A program made the translations under genes and the position numbers. A DNA stretch of 64,000 bases from CAYFQV01 sp964413635 (lineage in GTDB: Bacteria > Spirochaetota > Spirochaetia > DSM-27196 > PWMO01), in the NCBI GenBank assembly GCA_964413635.1, contig CAYPTH010000001.1, positions 16,193-80,192 on the forward strand. Reading direction: 5' to 3'. Positions 50,673-59,787 of the stretch are shown here, in pieces. Below the pieces are notes generated by a model, which was not told the DNA's origin, did no database searches, and worked only from the letters and a program-made list of their open reading frames with translations. The first letter of the stretch is position 1. Each line of letters opens with the position of its first letter.

Positions 50673-51384
50673 CAGCGGGACCGCCGACCTTGCGCTGGAT
50701 CGCACGCCGCGCCACGCGGGTCACGTAGATGGTCACCGCAACGGTTGCCACCAGACCCACACCGTAGAGCACCCACTCCCCGGTCGTACGCGCGCGCTCC
50801 TCGGCTCCAAGCACGGCGAGGCTCTCAATGAGTGAGCCAATGTAGACGTACATGACGGTGCCTGGAAGCATGCCCGCCCAAGAGGCGAGCATGTAGGAGC
50901 CGACGCCGACCTTCGTCAAGGAGTAGATGTAGTTGGAGAGGTTAAAGGGAAAGAGCGGGCTCAGGCGCAGGAGAAAGATGATCTTCCCTCCCTCCTGGCC
51001 AATTGCATCGTCCACGGCGGAGAAGCGCTCACTCCGGCCGATCTGCTTGGAGACCCAATCCCGCATGAAATAGCGGCCCACCAAGAAGGCGGCGGTTGCA
51101 CCGAGGACCGAACCGACGGACACGTAGATCGTTCCCCAGACAACACCAAAGACGGCGCCGGCACCAAGGGTGGGGATCGACCCGGGAACGAAGAGAACCG
51201 TCAGGACAATGTAGAGGGCAATGAATATTATGGGGCCGACGGCGCCGATACCGTCGATCCAGTCCAGGGCAATACGAAGGTATCGCGGTACCTCGAGGTA
51301 CCACCCGAGGAAGAGCAACACCACGGCTGCAACAATCAATCCAATGACCTTGACGGCTGAACCGGAAGAGGGCTTTTCAGGCAT
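50656..51384 (-). CDS. TVP38/TMEM64 (DedA-like) membrane protein
   Basis: The 242-residue membrane protein has the SNARE-associated/VTT core: FVPGSIPTLGAGAVFGVVWGTIYVSVGSVLGATAAFLVGRYFMRDWV, then FLLRLSPLFPFNLSNYIYSLT. The re-entrant Gly-rich loop and the Arg in LLRLSP are typical. Family members act in lipid flipping or transport. The ATG overlaps the end of the flavoprotein gene by eight bases and follows GAAGGAG. This pairing is elsewhere found as one fused polypeptide, supporting a joint function. Confidence 0.92.
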   Translation of the reverse strand: MPEKPSSGSAVKVIGLIVAAVVLLFLGWYLEVPRYLRIALDWIDGIGAVGPIIFIALYIVLTVLFVPGSIPTLGAGAVFGVVWGTIYVSVGSVLGATAAFLVGRYFMRDWVSKQIGRSERFSAVDDAIGQEGGKIIFLLRLSPLFPFNLSNYIYSLTKVGVGSYMLASWAGMLPGTVMYVYIGSLIESLAVLGAEERARTTGEWVLYGVGLVATVAVTIYVTRVARRAIQRKVGGPADAAQE

Positions 51385-52840
51385 GGTACGCTCCTTCAGT
51401 GGGTACGTCGCCGCGGTAGCCGTGGAGGAAGCGCAGGATCCTTCGGACTCGTTTGTTGAACAGCTTCGGCGCCATGAAGCCGGAGACGGCCTTCTTGTGC
51501 ACCTCGCCGAGGCTCGGATATGGAAAGATCGGAGCCATGAGCTTGCTCACCTTCCACTCACCGTTCACCGCAAAGAGCGACGGCAGGAGCAGGTCCGAGG
51601 CGTGGAGCGCCGCGATCTGCGTGCCGATGACCCGGCCCTTCTTGTCGAGGATGATCTTCATCTGACCACCGGGCTCTCCTTCCGCGTTTGCCCGGTCGTT
51701 CGAGTCGAGGGGCTGTCGAATGACATCATAGTCGAGCCCTGCCTCTCGGGCGCTCTGCTCGTTGTATCCAATCGAGGCGAGCTCCGGATCGGTATAGGTG
51801 ACCCACGGAATGTTGCGATAGTTCATGCTTCCGCCCACCCGCAGGGCAATGCGACGAACCGCAACAGAGCCTTCGGCTCCGGCGACGTGGGTAAAGAGGT
51901 AGCGTCCGTTCACGTCACCGACGGCCAGAATGTGGCGCTGCGACGTACGGAGCTTGCTGTCGGTCGGTATGAAGCTTTTGTCGACTTGCACCCCTGCGGC
52001 TTCAAGCGCGAGGCCGTCGGTATTGCCCTTCCGACCGGCGGCGACGAGAATTTCATCGCCCTCGAGGATCTCTTCGCTCCCCTCGTTGTCCAGGACAACC
52101 CGTTTCGTCGCGCCGTCTTGCTCGACCCGTGAAATCTTGACGCCCAGACGCAGGTCACCCCCTTCGGCGACAATGCGATCGTGTACGATCTGCGTCATGT
52201 CGGCATCGTCCTTTGGCAGGATCTGGGGTGCGACGTCCAGAGTCGTAACCTTGCTGCCGAGACGCAGGAAGGCCTGGGTCATTTCCGTTCCAATTGGCCC
52301 GGCGCCAATGACCAGCAAGCGGTCGGGCCGTCTGCTCAAGCTGAACACATTCAGATTCGTGATATAGCCGGTTTCCTCGAGCCCCGGAATGGGAAGGCCG
52401 CGAGGACTACTCCCCGTGGCAATCACAATCGACCGCGCGGAGATACGCTGAGAGTCGTTGACGACAATTTCGTGGGGGGAGGTGAATTTGGCGTCTCCCA
52501 GGTAGACCTCGGCGCCCATCTTCTCGAAGCGCTCGGGAGCGTCGTGGTGCGCAATGCCGGCGATCACGCTCTGGACGCGAGCGTTGACCTGCTGCATATC
52601 GGGTTCGGGAAGGCGCGCTTCGGGAAGACCGTAGCGCTGAAACTGCCGCGCCTGGTGGTAGACCGTTGCACTCTTGAGAAGAGCCTTGCTCGGCACGCAG
52701 CCGTAGTAGAGACAGTCGCCTCCGAGACGCTCCTTGTCGATGATAGCCGTCTTGAGACCCAGTTGTGCGCACCCAACAGCGGTAACGAGACCGCCGGCGC
52801 CGCCGCCGAGTATGATCGCATCGTGAGAGTATCTAGCCAT
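51377..52840 (-). CDS. MerA-like FAD/NAD(P)-dependent disulfide oxidoreductase
   Basis: The 487-residue protein has the FAD-binding LGGGAGGLVTAVG near 11-23, the redox disulfide in GGDCLYYGCVPSKALLKSA (Cys43, Cys48), an NAD-binding VIGAGPIGTEM near 175, and ILAVGDVNGRYLFTHVAG near 305. The C-terminal dyad region reads IFPYPSLGEVHKK: Tyr replaces the His of lipoamide dehydrogenase, as in MerA-type enzymes. It lacks the heavy-metal domain and the C-terminal Cys pair of true mercuric reductase, so mercury resistance is not supported. The ATG at 52840 follows GGAAGGAG. Confidence 0.88.
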   Translation of the reverse strand: MARYSHDAIILGGGAGGLVTAVGCAQLGLKTAIIDKERLGGDCLYYGCVPSKALLKSATVYHQARQFQRYGLPEARLPEPDMQQVNARVQSVIAGIAHHDAPERFEKMGAEVYLGDAKFTSPHEIVVNDSQRISARSIVIATGSSPRGLPIPGLEETGYITNLNVFSLSRRPDRLLVIGAGPIGTEMTQAFLRLGSKVTTLDVAPQILPKDDADMTQIVHDRIVAEGGDLRLGVKISRVEQDGATKRVVLDNEGSEEILEGDEILVAAGRKGNTDGLALEAAGVQVDKSFIPTDSKLRTSQRHILAVGDVNGRYLFTHVAGAEGSVAVRRIALRVGGSMNYRNIPWVTYTDPELASIGYNEQSAREAGLDYDVIRQPLDSNDRANAEGEPGGQMKIILDKKGRVIGTQIAALHASDLLLPSLFAVNGEWKVSKLMAPIFPYPSLGEVHKKAVSGFMAPKLFNKRVRRILRFLHGYRGDVPTEGAYHA

Positions 52841-52986
52841 GAACACGCTCCTTCCGAGTACCGCCCATTACGTCCCGCCAAATAATCGGAATACTTCCCC
52901 TGCGAGTCAATTCTTATTTCTGAATTATCGAATACGTTTTTGTCACGATATTTTGACGTGACCGTGCCTCCATAGTAACGTAAGGT

Positions 52987-54636
52987 GTGTCGAAACAAAG
53001 CACAATGAGTCTGCTAGGCGCGGATTCGGATACTCGCCGGATCTCGAAAGACGCGGTGCAGGATCTCGAGATAGACGTCCTCGTGGAAGCCTTTGCGGCC
53101 ACACCCCAGGGGCGGCGGCTGGTCGAGCGCGCCCTCACACAACTGCCCCTCGATCCGGATGTCACTCGCTATCGTCAAGAGAGCTTTCGCTTTCTCCACG
53201 AACATCGGGAAGTTCGGGAGCGGCTGCGTGCAGTAATTCCCAAGATTCGTGAGCTCACCGTCTTTAGCCACTCCCAGGGCGGCACCGATTCGCCGTTTCT
53301 CAGCGCGGTCTGGCGCATTGGTGAGTTGGACCTCTACGTGGAGTGCCTCGACGCACTGCATGCTGCCTTCGACCTCGCGTCTCCACCCGCCTCCGCCGCT
53401 GGCCTCCGCGCCCTTCGCGACGCCGTTGCGGAGCGCCGGTCGGGCAACGCAGTGGAAGCCTTGCGCCGCGAGATCCCGCCTCTCAAGGAGGGATTGCGCA
53501 AGCGACGCAGCGTGACGATCGGCGTGAACCTGGACGACCGGCTCCGGCCGGTGGAGGCAAAGCTCGTATCCGTTCACGACCGGCCCTTTTCCGAGACGGG
53601 GCTCCTGACCGAGTTCTTTCGCAGTTTCCGGTCGGGCGAACAAAAACCGGTCTCCGCGCCGCTGCATCGAAGCCCTTCCGGGGGAAACGGACAGTCGGCG
53701 TACACAACGAAAATGCCCTTGAGTCCCCTCTTTCAGGACTTGGAGGGGATAATGCGGACGACCTCGAAGCGCATCCTCTCGAAGATCGAGTCCTTCCTGA
53801 GCGTAGAGACGCAGGTAATCCAGTCGCTCCCGGATGAATTGGAGTTCTTCATTGGCGCGGCCGATCTGGCCGATCGCCTCCACGCGGCGGGTCTGCCGAC
53901 CTGCACCCCCACGCTGGATGCGACGACATCCCACACCCTCTCCGCCCGGGCAGTCTACAACCTGCCCCTTGCCCTTCGCCGGCTAAATGAGGGCTCGCCC
54001 GACGGAGAGCCAGTGGTGACGAACGACATTGCCATGGGTCCGAACAAGCGGGGCGCGATCGTGACGGGGCCGAACCGCGGGGGCAAGACCACCTATCTCC
54101 AAGCGCTCGGTCAACTCCAGGTGCTGACGCAGGCGGGGCTGTTCGCGCCCGCCAAAGAAGCGACGGTGAGTCCAGTGGACTACGTGGCAACGCACTTTCC
54201 GCAGCGTGAGCACAGCGCCAGCGAGCTCGGCCGTTTCGGAGAGGAGGTTGCTCGGCTCTCCGAGATTTTCGACGAGCTCTCCTCCGACAGCTTCGTGATC
54301 CTGAACGAATCCTTTGCGAGCACGAATCCAAGCGAGGCGATTGCCTTTGGAAGTGAGGTACTCAAAGCCCTCGCCGACGCCGGGACCCGCGCCCTCGTCG
54401 CAACGCATCTCGTCGACATGGCTCGGACGGCCGAATCCATGGGCCACTACAGCGCCTTGACTGCGCAAGTAGAAACGACCGAACACGGAGCGGTACGGAC
54501 ATTCCGGATTGTTCCGGGCGTCCCCGAGAGCAGCAGCTACGCCTACGATTTGGTGAAGCAGGCCGGGATGACCTACGAGCAACTGAGCGAACGGCTCCAG
54601 CGGCGCGGCATACTCCCGAAGGAGACGGACTCGTGA
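52987..54636 (+). CDS. MutS-related ATPase
   Basis: The 549-residue protein lacks the N-terminal mismatch-recognition domain of MutS. It keeps a helical lever region (about 1-310) and the MutS ATPase domain with Walker A TGPNRGGKTTYL (361-368), an HSASELGRFGEEV stretch, Walker B-type FVILNESFAST (Asn440-Glu441 in place of the usual Asp-Glu) and an H-loop VATHLVDMA. It may bind branched or other DNA or RNA structures rather than mismatches. It overlaps the next membrane-protein gene by four bases (GTGA) and is thus the first gene of the VWA operon. The start is a GTG at 52987 or an ATG at 53005. Confidence 0.8.
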   Translation: MSKQSTMSLLGADSDTRRISKDAVQDLEIDVLVEAFAATPQGRRLVERALTQLPLDPDVTRYRQESFRFLHEHREVRERLRAVIPKIRELTVFSHSQGGTDSPFLSAVWRIGELDLYVECLDALHAAFDLASPPASAAGLRALRDAVAERRSGNAVEALRREIPPLKEGLRKRRSVTIGVNLDDRLRPVEAKLVSVHDRPFSETGLLTEFFRSFRSGEQKPVSAPLHRSPSGGNGQSAYTTKMPLSPLFQDLEGIMRTTSKRILSKIESFLSVETQVIQSLPDELEFFIGAADLADRLHAAGLPTCTPTLDATTSHTLSARAVYNLPLALRRLNEGSPDGEPVVTNDIAMGPNKRGAIVTGPNRGGKTTYLQALGQLQVLTQAGLFAPAKEATVSPVDYVATHFPQREHSASELGRFGEEVARLSEIFDELSSDSFVILNESFASTNPSEAIAFGSEVLKALADAGTRALVATHLVDMARTAESMGHYSALTAQVETTEHGAVRTFRIVPGVPESSSYAYDLVKQAGMTYEQLSERLQRRGILPKETDS

Positions 54637-56480
54637 GGGGCCGCCGGGGTATGCGGCGAGGAAGACTATTGCTCGTCCCCGCGCTCACGCTCACGCTGGT
54701 TGCTGTTGCCGCCGCCCCCGTGGTGGCACAAGATATCGACGTCCGCGTATCCATCACCTATGGATTCGACGGGCTCGGAAAACCCGGACGCTGGACGCCG
54801 GTCGTCGTCCGCCTGAGCAACTTCGGCGACGCCATCCGCGGCGAGCTTGCGGTGCGCAGCGTGCAGGGACAACGCACCTCCACGGAACGTTACCCCTTCG
54901 TCGTTCGAGAGGAGGTCCACATTGGCAAAGGCGTGAGCGAGGTGCTGCGCTACATTGTTCCGGTCGGCACTCCCGCCCTTCCCGTCGAGATCACACTTCG
55001 GAACGAAGACGGGATGATCTACCAGGAAGAGATCGATGCGACCTCCCGAATTGCTCCGGAGGCGCTCGTGGTAAGTCTTTCCGCCGATCGCAGTCTGGAA
55101 TCTCTCCTCTCCTCGCCGGGGATTGAGACGGAGGGGATACGCCTCCGCGCCTCGGGGCCCATCGCGGTGGCGTATCCCCTTCCCGAGTTCCTCCCGGAGG
55201 CGTGGTATGGATACCACGGCGTCGACCTGCTCTTTCTTGCCGACGCCCCGCTCAATCGCCTGTCCTCCCCCCAATGGACGGCAGTGCGTGACTGGGTAAT
55301 CCGCGGGGGCGTGGTGATCGTGACCGATCCGCGGCCCGGCGCGCCGGAAAAAAAGCGCATAACATCTTTGTGGACCGAGGGGGACAGGACGGAGAAAGAG
55401 CTCGAGGGCGCCTTCACGACACGGAGGCTCGGTGCAGGTCGTATCCACCGCCTCGATTTCCCAGCCCCCCGACTGACCGCCGGCGACGAAGCGGCGGCGA
55501 CGGCGCGCAGAAGCATTCGTGAGTTGGCCCTCAGCCCCGCCCACGGCGCACTGCGCCCCACGCACCCCTCGCACCCCTCGCTTCCCGTCTTGGTTCGGCG
55601 GCAACCATTCAACGATCCAGTCAATCAGGCGATCCTCGACGGGCCGATCTACGACTACCCGTCGCGGTGGCTCATAGCCTTGGCCCTCGCCGCCTACCTC
55701 GCCGCCTTTGCCGTTCTCATCCGGCTGATGCAGCGGGGAAACAGGAGCGTTGCCCCGGCGTTGATCGGCGTCCCCCTGGCCGTCGCCGGGGCGTTCTATC
55801 TCGTCCTCTCGGTTGCAAATCCCGCTCCGCGCCATGCGCTCATCGAGATTCAGCGGATCGCCGGGGCTGCGGAAGCGCCTATCGCACACGTCGAGCGAGA
55901 CGTCCTGGCTCTCGCCGCGGAGGGTCGCGCCTTTACGCTGTTTCCCCCGGAAGGTGCAGCTGTCATCCCCATTGAGGGCGAGGCGAATCACGTCCATCTG
56001 GCAGGGGGCAAGCGTATGTTGGAGACGGCCCTTCCCCGATGGCGCGAGGCGCACTACTATTTGGCGGATCGTGCGCCAACTCCACTGCAGGTGAGGCTCA
56101 TTGGAGACGCTCAGGGAGGAGCCGTCGAGCTCTCCAATAGGACCGGGCACCTCATAGAGGAGGCCTTCCTGGTCTTCAGTAGCAGCATATACGACATCGG
56201 AAGCGTAAGCCCCGGCCAAAACGTGGAGCGCAGCTACGACGCCGCTGCCCCCGTTTCCTGGGACGGAGCTCCTCCACGGATCAGGGAGGTCGTCGAGCTT
56301 CGGCAAGCGTCACTCGGCCCCGTTGGTAGCGCCGCGCAAGCGCAGGGATTGCTTATTGCGATAGCCACGCAGCTGGCACCGGTCACGACCGCGCAGCCCC
56401 CCTTCGACGCACATCACAGCTTCGCGATCGCCGAAATCCAGATGCCCGTTCCGCGGGAGAGCGAGGAGGTCGCGCCGTGA
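54633..56480 (+). CDS. Exported/membrane protein of unknown function in the MoxR-VWA operon
   Basis: The 615-residue protein has a signal peptide (RLLLVPALTLTLVAVAAAPVVAQ). An N-terminal beta-rich part (YGFDGLGKPGRWTPVVVRLSNFG) is followed by an alpha/beta region with WTAVRDWVIRGGVVIVTDPRP (like the glutamine-amidotransferase-like domains of VWA-operon proteins). Two helices lie near residues 347-395 (IALALAAYLAAFAVLIRLM; GVPLAVAGAFYLVLSV), with a C-terminal beta region beyond. It is probably the counterpart of the large exported proteins that accompany Bat genes. Four-base overlaps join it to both neighbours. Confidence 0.72.
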   Translation: MRGRRGMRRGRLLLVPALTLTLVAVAAAPVVAQDIDVRVSITYGFDGLGKPGRWTPVVVRLSNFGDAIRGELAVRSVQGQRTSTERYPFVVREEVHIGKGVSEVLRYIVPVGTPALPVEITLRNEDGMIYQEEIDATSRIAPEALVVSLSADRSLESLLSSPGIETEGIRLRASGPIAVAYPLPEFLPEAWYGYHGVDLLFLADAPLNRLSSPQWTAVRDWVIRGGVVIVTDPRPGAPEKKRITSLWTEGDRTEKELEGAFTTRRLGAGRIHRLDFPAPRLTAGDEAAATARRSIRELALSPAHGALRPTHPSHPSLPVLVRRQPFNDPVNQAILDGPIYDYPSRWLIALALAAYLAAFAVLIRLMQRGNRSVAPALIGVPLAVAGAFYLVLSVANPAPRHALIEIQRIAGAAEAPIAHVERDVLALAAEGRAFTLFPPEGAAVIPIEGEANHVHLAGGKRMLETALPRWREAHYYLADRAPTPLQVRLIGDAQGGAVELSNRTGHLIEEAFLVFSSSIYDIGSVSPGQNVERSYDAAAPVSWDGAPPRIREVVELRQASLGPVGSAAQAQGLLIAIATQLAPVTTAQPPFDAHHSFAIAEIQMPVPRESEEVAP

Positions 56481-57280
56481 AGAATCCGCGCCGGCCGGGG
56501 GCTGAGCCGGGGGCTGAGCCGTGGGGGGAAAACACGCCGCGTATCTCGGCCTTTCTCCTCCACCTCTCCGTCTTTCTGACCCTGTTCGTGGTGATTCTGT
56601 GGCCCGCGTCGAGCTACGTTGCATTCTTCCGATACGGAAACGTTCCGATTGTGTACGAGTTCGCCGCCTTCGTGCTGCCCTTGGCCCTTGCCATTGGAAG
56701 TGCATACCAGGGCGTTCTTACCACACCGCCGGGCGCCTCGTTGGACAGTTGGTCATCCGACGGTGATGGGATTGAGGCTCGCGACCCCCGAAAGGGCCTG
56801 CCAAAGGGTCTGCCGAGTGGCCTGAGGCGCGTGCTCTGGGAGTTCTATGGCGCGGCGTGTCTTACCGCCGTGGCTGCTCCAATTGTGGTAATCGGCGGAT
56901 CGGTCTCCCGCGCCCCTCTCGCAGCGAGCGCGGAGGTGCTGGCAATTCTCCTCTCAACGGCTATTGTCTTCCGGCCCATCGGCGTGCTGACCCAAGGAAT
57001 TACCCGGAATCGATCGCTTCAGTATGTCCTCATGTGGCTCTTTGTCATTGGCGCCTTCTACGCAACCGCCTACTGGCTCCCGGCGGCCAACCCCATTGTC
57101 GCGGTGACCAACGCGGCGCAGGCGACACGCATCGGTGGCGGCAGTATCTTCTTCGTGGAGCTCGAAGCGCACCGCCCACTGATGGCGCCGGTGTACCATC
57201 TGGGCTTTGCTGGATTCATGACGGCTTTGGTGGTATTTTCGGGATACGCGGCCCGCCATCGCGGAGGGGCAGAATCCTGA
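56477..57280 (+). CDS. Polytopic membrane protein of unknown function
   Basis: From the GTG at 56477 (overlapping the previous stop) the 267-residue protein has a Pro/Gly-rich N-terminus and about six helices (HLSVFLTLFVVILWPASSYVAFF; YEFAAFVLPLALAIGSAY; ACLTAVAAPIVVIGGSV; LAILLSTAIVFRPIGVL; YVLMWLFVIGAFYATAYW; LGFAGFMTALVVFSGYA). This resembles an ABC-2-type permease in layout, but no ATPase gene adjoins it. The function is unknown. Confidence 0.7.
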   Translation: MKNPRRPGAEPGAEPWGENTPRISAFLLHLSVFLTLFVVILWPASSYVAFFRYGNVPIVYEFAAFVLPLALAIGSAYQGVLTTPPGASLDSWSSDGDGIEARDPRKGLPKGLPSGLRRVLWEFYGAACLTAVAAPIVVIGGSVSRAPLAASAEVLAILLSTAIVFRPIGVLTQGITRNRSLQYVLMWLFVIGAFYATAYWLPAANPIVAVTNAAQATRIGGGSIFFVELEAHRPLMAPVYHLGFAGFMTALVVFSGYAARHRGGAES

Positions 57281-58764
57281 ACCGACGCAGCCAGTCTCCC
57301 AAATCCTTTCCGCTCGTAACGGCCCAACTCGCCCGGCATCTACGGCAAAACACCTTTGTGCGCCATGTCGTCCTCTACGAGGCGTACGCACTCCTGTGCA
57401 TGGCCGCCCTGATGGCAGTGAGCGCATTCTCGCCCCTCGCCATTCCCGGTCTCGTCATTTGGCTCATCCCATCCGGACTGGCGCTTCTGGGCGCGGTCGT
57501 ACAAGCGGTGAGAGTTGATGCGCGACCTGAGCGGGTTCTGTGGGACGCCGACCTCGCGTACGGGTATCGCCATCTCCTCCCAACCGCCTTCGAGCTCTGG
57601 CGAGTCCGGAAACAGAGCGAGAAGGAGGGCAAGGATCACGAAGGATCCGACGTTGCTGACATCGTCATTGACCAGGGTCTTGCACAGGTGCAGTATCTGC
57701 GTCCGGAAACGGTCTATCCCCTTGCCCTGCCGCGCCGGCTCTACCTGCTTCCCCTGGGCGCGCTGGCGTGTTTGGTCATTCTTCTCGCCGCGCAGGGGAT
57801 CAGCCGGGACGCCCCGCCAAACCCATGGGCCGGCTACATTGAGGAGTTGCGCAGCCAATCCGGGCGGATCGCCCGGCGTTCCGAAGCCCTCGGCGACGAG
57901 GAGGGAGCGCGGCTCGCGCAACAACTCGAAGAGCTGAGTGATACCTTGGAGAGCCGTCCCGAGCAGAAGGAGATCGAGCGGGAGCTGAACGAGCTTCTTC
58001 CGCGCCTCGAGAATCACATGCGGAGCCTCGGAGCCAGCGATCTGGTCGCCGGAGAAGAGGCGGGCCGCAACGAGCTAGAGGGCGAGGCCGAAACCACCGG
58101 CTCGCTTCGAGCGAGGCGCGTCGAGGACGGCTCGAGCGCCCCGGTGGATATCGGCGGGACCAGTGATGGGGAACCCGCCCCGGCCCGGGATGGCGCGGCC
58201 GCCGGGGACTCGACGCAGGAGCCGGAGGAAGATGGGACGGAGTCCGGCGGAGAAGGGGACGAAGGGGACGAAGGGGACGCAGAGGACTTGGGCAGGGAGC
58301 TTCGCTCCGCCCAGAACAACCTCCAGGAATTGGGAGAGCAACTGGCACAAGGGGACGAGTCGAGATCCGATCGGTCCGACGACGCGGCGCCGCAGCCCGA
58401 CGAGCAACCCGGCTCCGGGCGCAGCGGCGAGCGGGAGCAGGGCGGTTCATCCGTGCAAGGCACGAGCGACGAGGCGGGAATTGGCAGCACCCCGGACCTG
58501 GGAGAAGAACCGACGGCGCGCCTGAGCGAGATCATTCGAGAGATGACCGAGCTCCCGTCGAACGAGGAGCACAGCGCCTTTACGGAGCTCTTCTCCCGCG
58601 AGACCCCTGGTGAGCCCCGAACCTCCCTCGAGGAGCGCGCGGTGACCCCCGAGTTCCAGAGACAGATCGAGGCGGCTGTGGGCCGCAGCACGGTTCCTGC
58701 CGACATGCAGGGATACGTTCGAGACTACTTCCTGCGGATAGCCAGAGCGGCGGAGATGGAGTAA
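57277..58764 (+). CDS. Membrane protein with acidic low-complexity region, possible CTG start
   Basis: About 495 residues if started at the CTG at 57277, which overlaps the previous stop as CTGA and follows GGAGGGG. No ATG or GTG lies nearby; the first GTG is at 57358. Two helices near 42-80 (LLCMAALMAVSAFSPLAIPGLVIWLIPSGLALLGAVV) and one near 155 (LYLLPLGALACLVILLAAQG) precede a helical coiled stretch (IARRSEALGDEEGARLAQQLEEL...). A very acidic Glu/Asp/Gly/Ser-rich segment follows (about 280-410), then a short conserved-looking C-terminus. The family is not recognised. The frame is open well upstream, but inside the preceding gene. Confidence 0.65.
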   Translation: MNRRSQSPKSFPLVTAQLARHLRQNTFVRHVVLYEAYALLCMAALMAVSAFSPLAIPGLVIWLIPSGLALLGAVVQAVRVDARPERVLWDADLAYGYRHLLPTAFELWRVRKQSEKEGKDHEGSDVADIVIDQGLAQVQYLRPETVYPLALPRRLYLLPLGALACLVILLAAQGISRDAPPNPWAGYIEELRSQSGRIARRSEALGDEEGARLAQQLEELSDTLESRPEQKEIERELNELLPRLENHMRSLGASDLVAGEEAGRNELEGEAETTGSLRARRVEDGSSAPVDIGGTSDGEPAPARDGAAAGDSTQEPEEDGTESGGEGDEGDEGDAEDLGRELRSAQNNLQELGEQLAQGDESRSDRSDDAAPQPDEQPGSGRSGEREQGGSSVQGTSDEAGIGSTPDLGEEPTARLSEIIREMTELPSNEEHSAFTELFSRETPGEPRTSLEERAVTPEFQRQIEAAVGRSTVPADMQGYVRDYFLRIARAAEME

Positions 58765-58767
58765 CGC

Positions 58768-59787
58768 ATGAACGATTCACCGAGTGGGAGCGTAGGCCAA
58801 CAAACCGAGAAGCTTGCAGCGAGCTACCTCGACAAGTTGCGCAGCGCGCAGCGGCAGATCAGCCGCGTCATTGTGGGCCACAGCGAGCTGATAGAAGAAG
58901 TCTTTGCCTGCCTCCTCTCCGGCGGTCACGCGCTTTTAGAGGGAGTGCCGGGACTTGGAAAGACGATGCTGATTCGCGCCTTCGGCGAATCCCTGGATCT
59001 CACGGCAACTCGGGTGCAGTTTACCCCGGATCTCATGCCGGCGGATATTCTGGGCACCAACACCCTGGTGCAGGACGATCTCGGCAATCAGCAGATAAGC
59101 TTCCGACAAGGCCCCATATTCACCCAGATTCTTCTGGCGGATGAGATCAACAGGGCGACGCCGAAGACGCAGTCCGCCCTGTTGGAAGCCATGCAGGAGC
59201 AGCGCGTAACGATCAGCGGCACCACCTACCCCTTGGAGCTGCCGTTCATCGTTCTGGCAACGCAGAACCCGCTCGAGCTCGAGGGAACGTACCCGCTTCC
59301 CGAGGCGCAACTCGACCGATTCTTCTTCAAGCTGCACGTGGGCTACCCCGACAACGCCGAGATGATGCAAATCCTCAACCGGACAACCGGCGCTGCGGTG
59401 CCGACCGTGGAACAGGCGCTATCCGGCGACGACATCGCCGAGATGCAGCACTTCGTGAGAACCCTGGTGGTTTCGGAAGACATAAAGCGCTACGCCGTGC
59501 GACTGGTCTTTGCGACTCACCCCGACCGAGCCGGGGCGCTCGAAGGGGTACGCAGCTTCGTCCGCTACGGTGCGAGCCCCCGGGGCGCCCAAAGCTTGGT
59601 CCTGGGGGGCAAGGTCTTTGCCCTTCTCGCGGGACGCTTTCACGTAGCCCCGGAGGACATTCGTCGAGCCGCCTTTCCCAGCCTCCGTCACCGAGTCGTC
59701 CTCAACTTCCGCGGCGAAGCGGAAGGTCTGACCAGCGAGACCGTGGTGCAGAACATTCTCGACACCGTCCCTGAGAAGGATGCATGA
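58768..59787 (+). CDS. MoxR-family AAA+ ATPase
   Basis: The 339-residue AAA+ protein has Walker A EGVPGLGKTMLIRAF near 57-70, a VQFTPDLMPADILGTN stretch, Walker B ILLADEINRATPKTQSALLEAMQE, sensor 1 VLATQNPLE, and the arginine-finger region PLPEAQLDRFFFKL. MoxR proteins act as chaperones that mature or remodel complexes with DUF58 and VWA partners. Here those partners follow directly in the operon (ATGA overlap with DUF58). Confidence 0.95.
   Translation: MNDSPSGSVGQQTEKLAASYLDKLRSAQRQISRVIVGHSELIEEVFACLLSGGHALLEGVPGLGKTMLIRAFGESLDLTATRVQFTPDLMPADILGTNTLVQDDLGNQQISFRQGPIFTQILLADEINRATPKTQSALLEAMQEQRVTISGTTYPLELPFIVLATQNPLELEGTYPLPEAQLDRFFFKLHVGYPDNAEMMQILNRTTGAAVPTVEQALSGDDIAEMQHFVRTLVVSEDIKRYAVRLVFATHPDRAGALEGVRSFVRYGASPRGAQSLVLGGKVFALLAGRFHVAPEDIRRAAFPSLRHRVVLNFRGEAEGLTSETVVQNILDTVPEKDA

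Noticed and set aside
51377..52840. Mercury-resistance (merA) interpretation
   Set aside because: There is no heavy-metal-associated domain, no C-terminal Cys pair, and no merR, merT or merP nearby. The TVP38 neighbour points to a different family.
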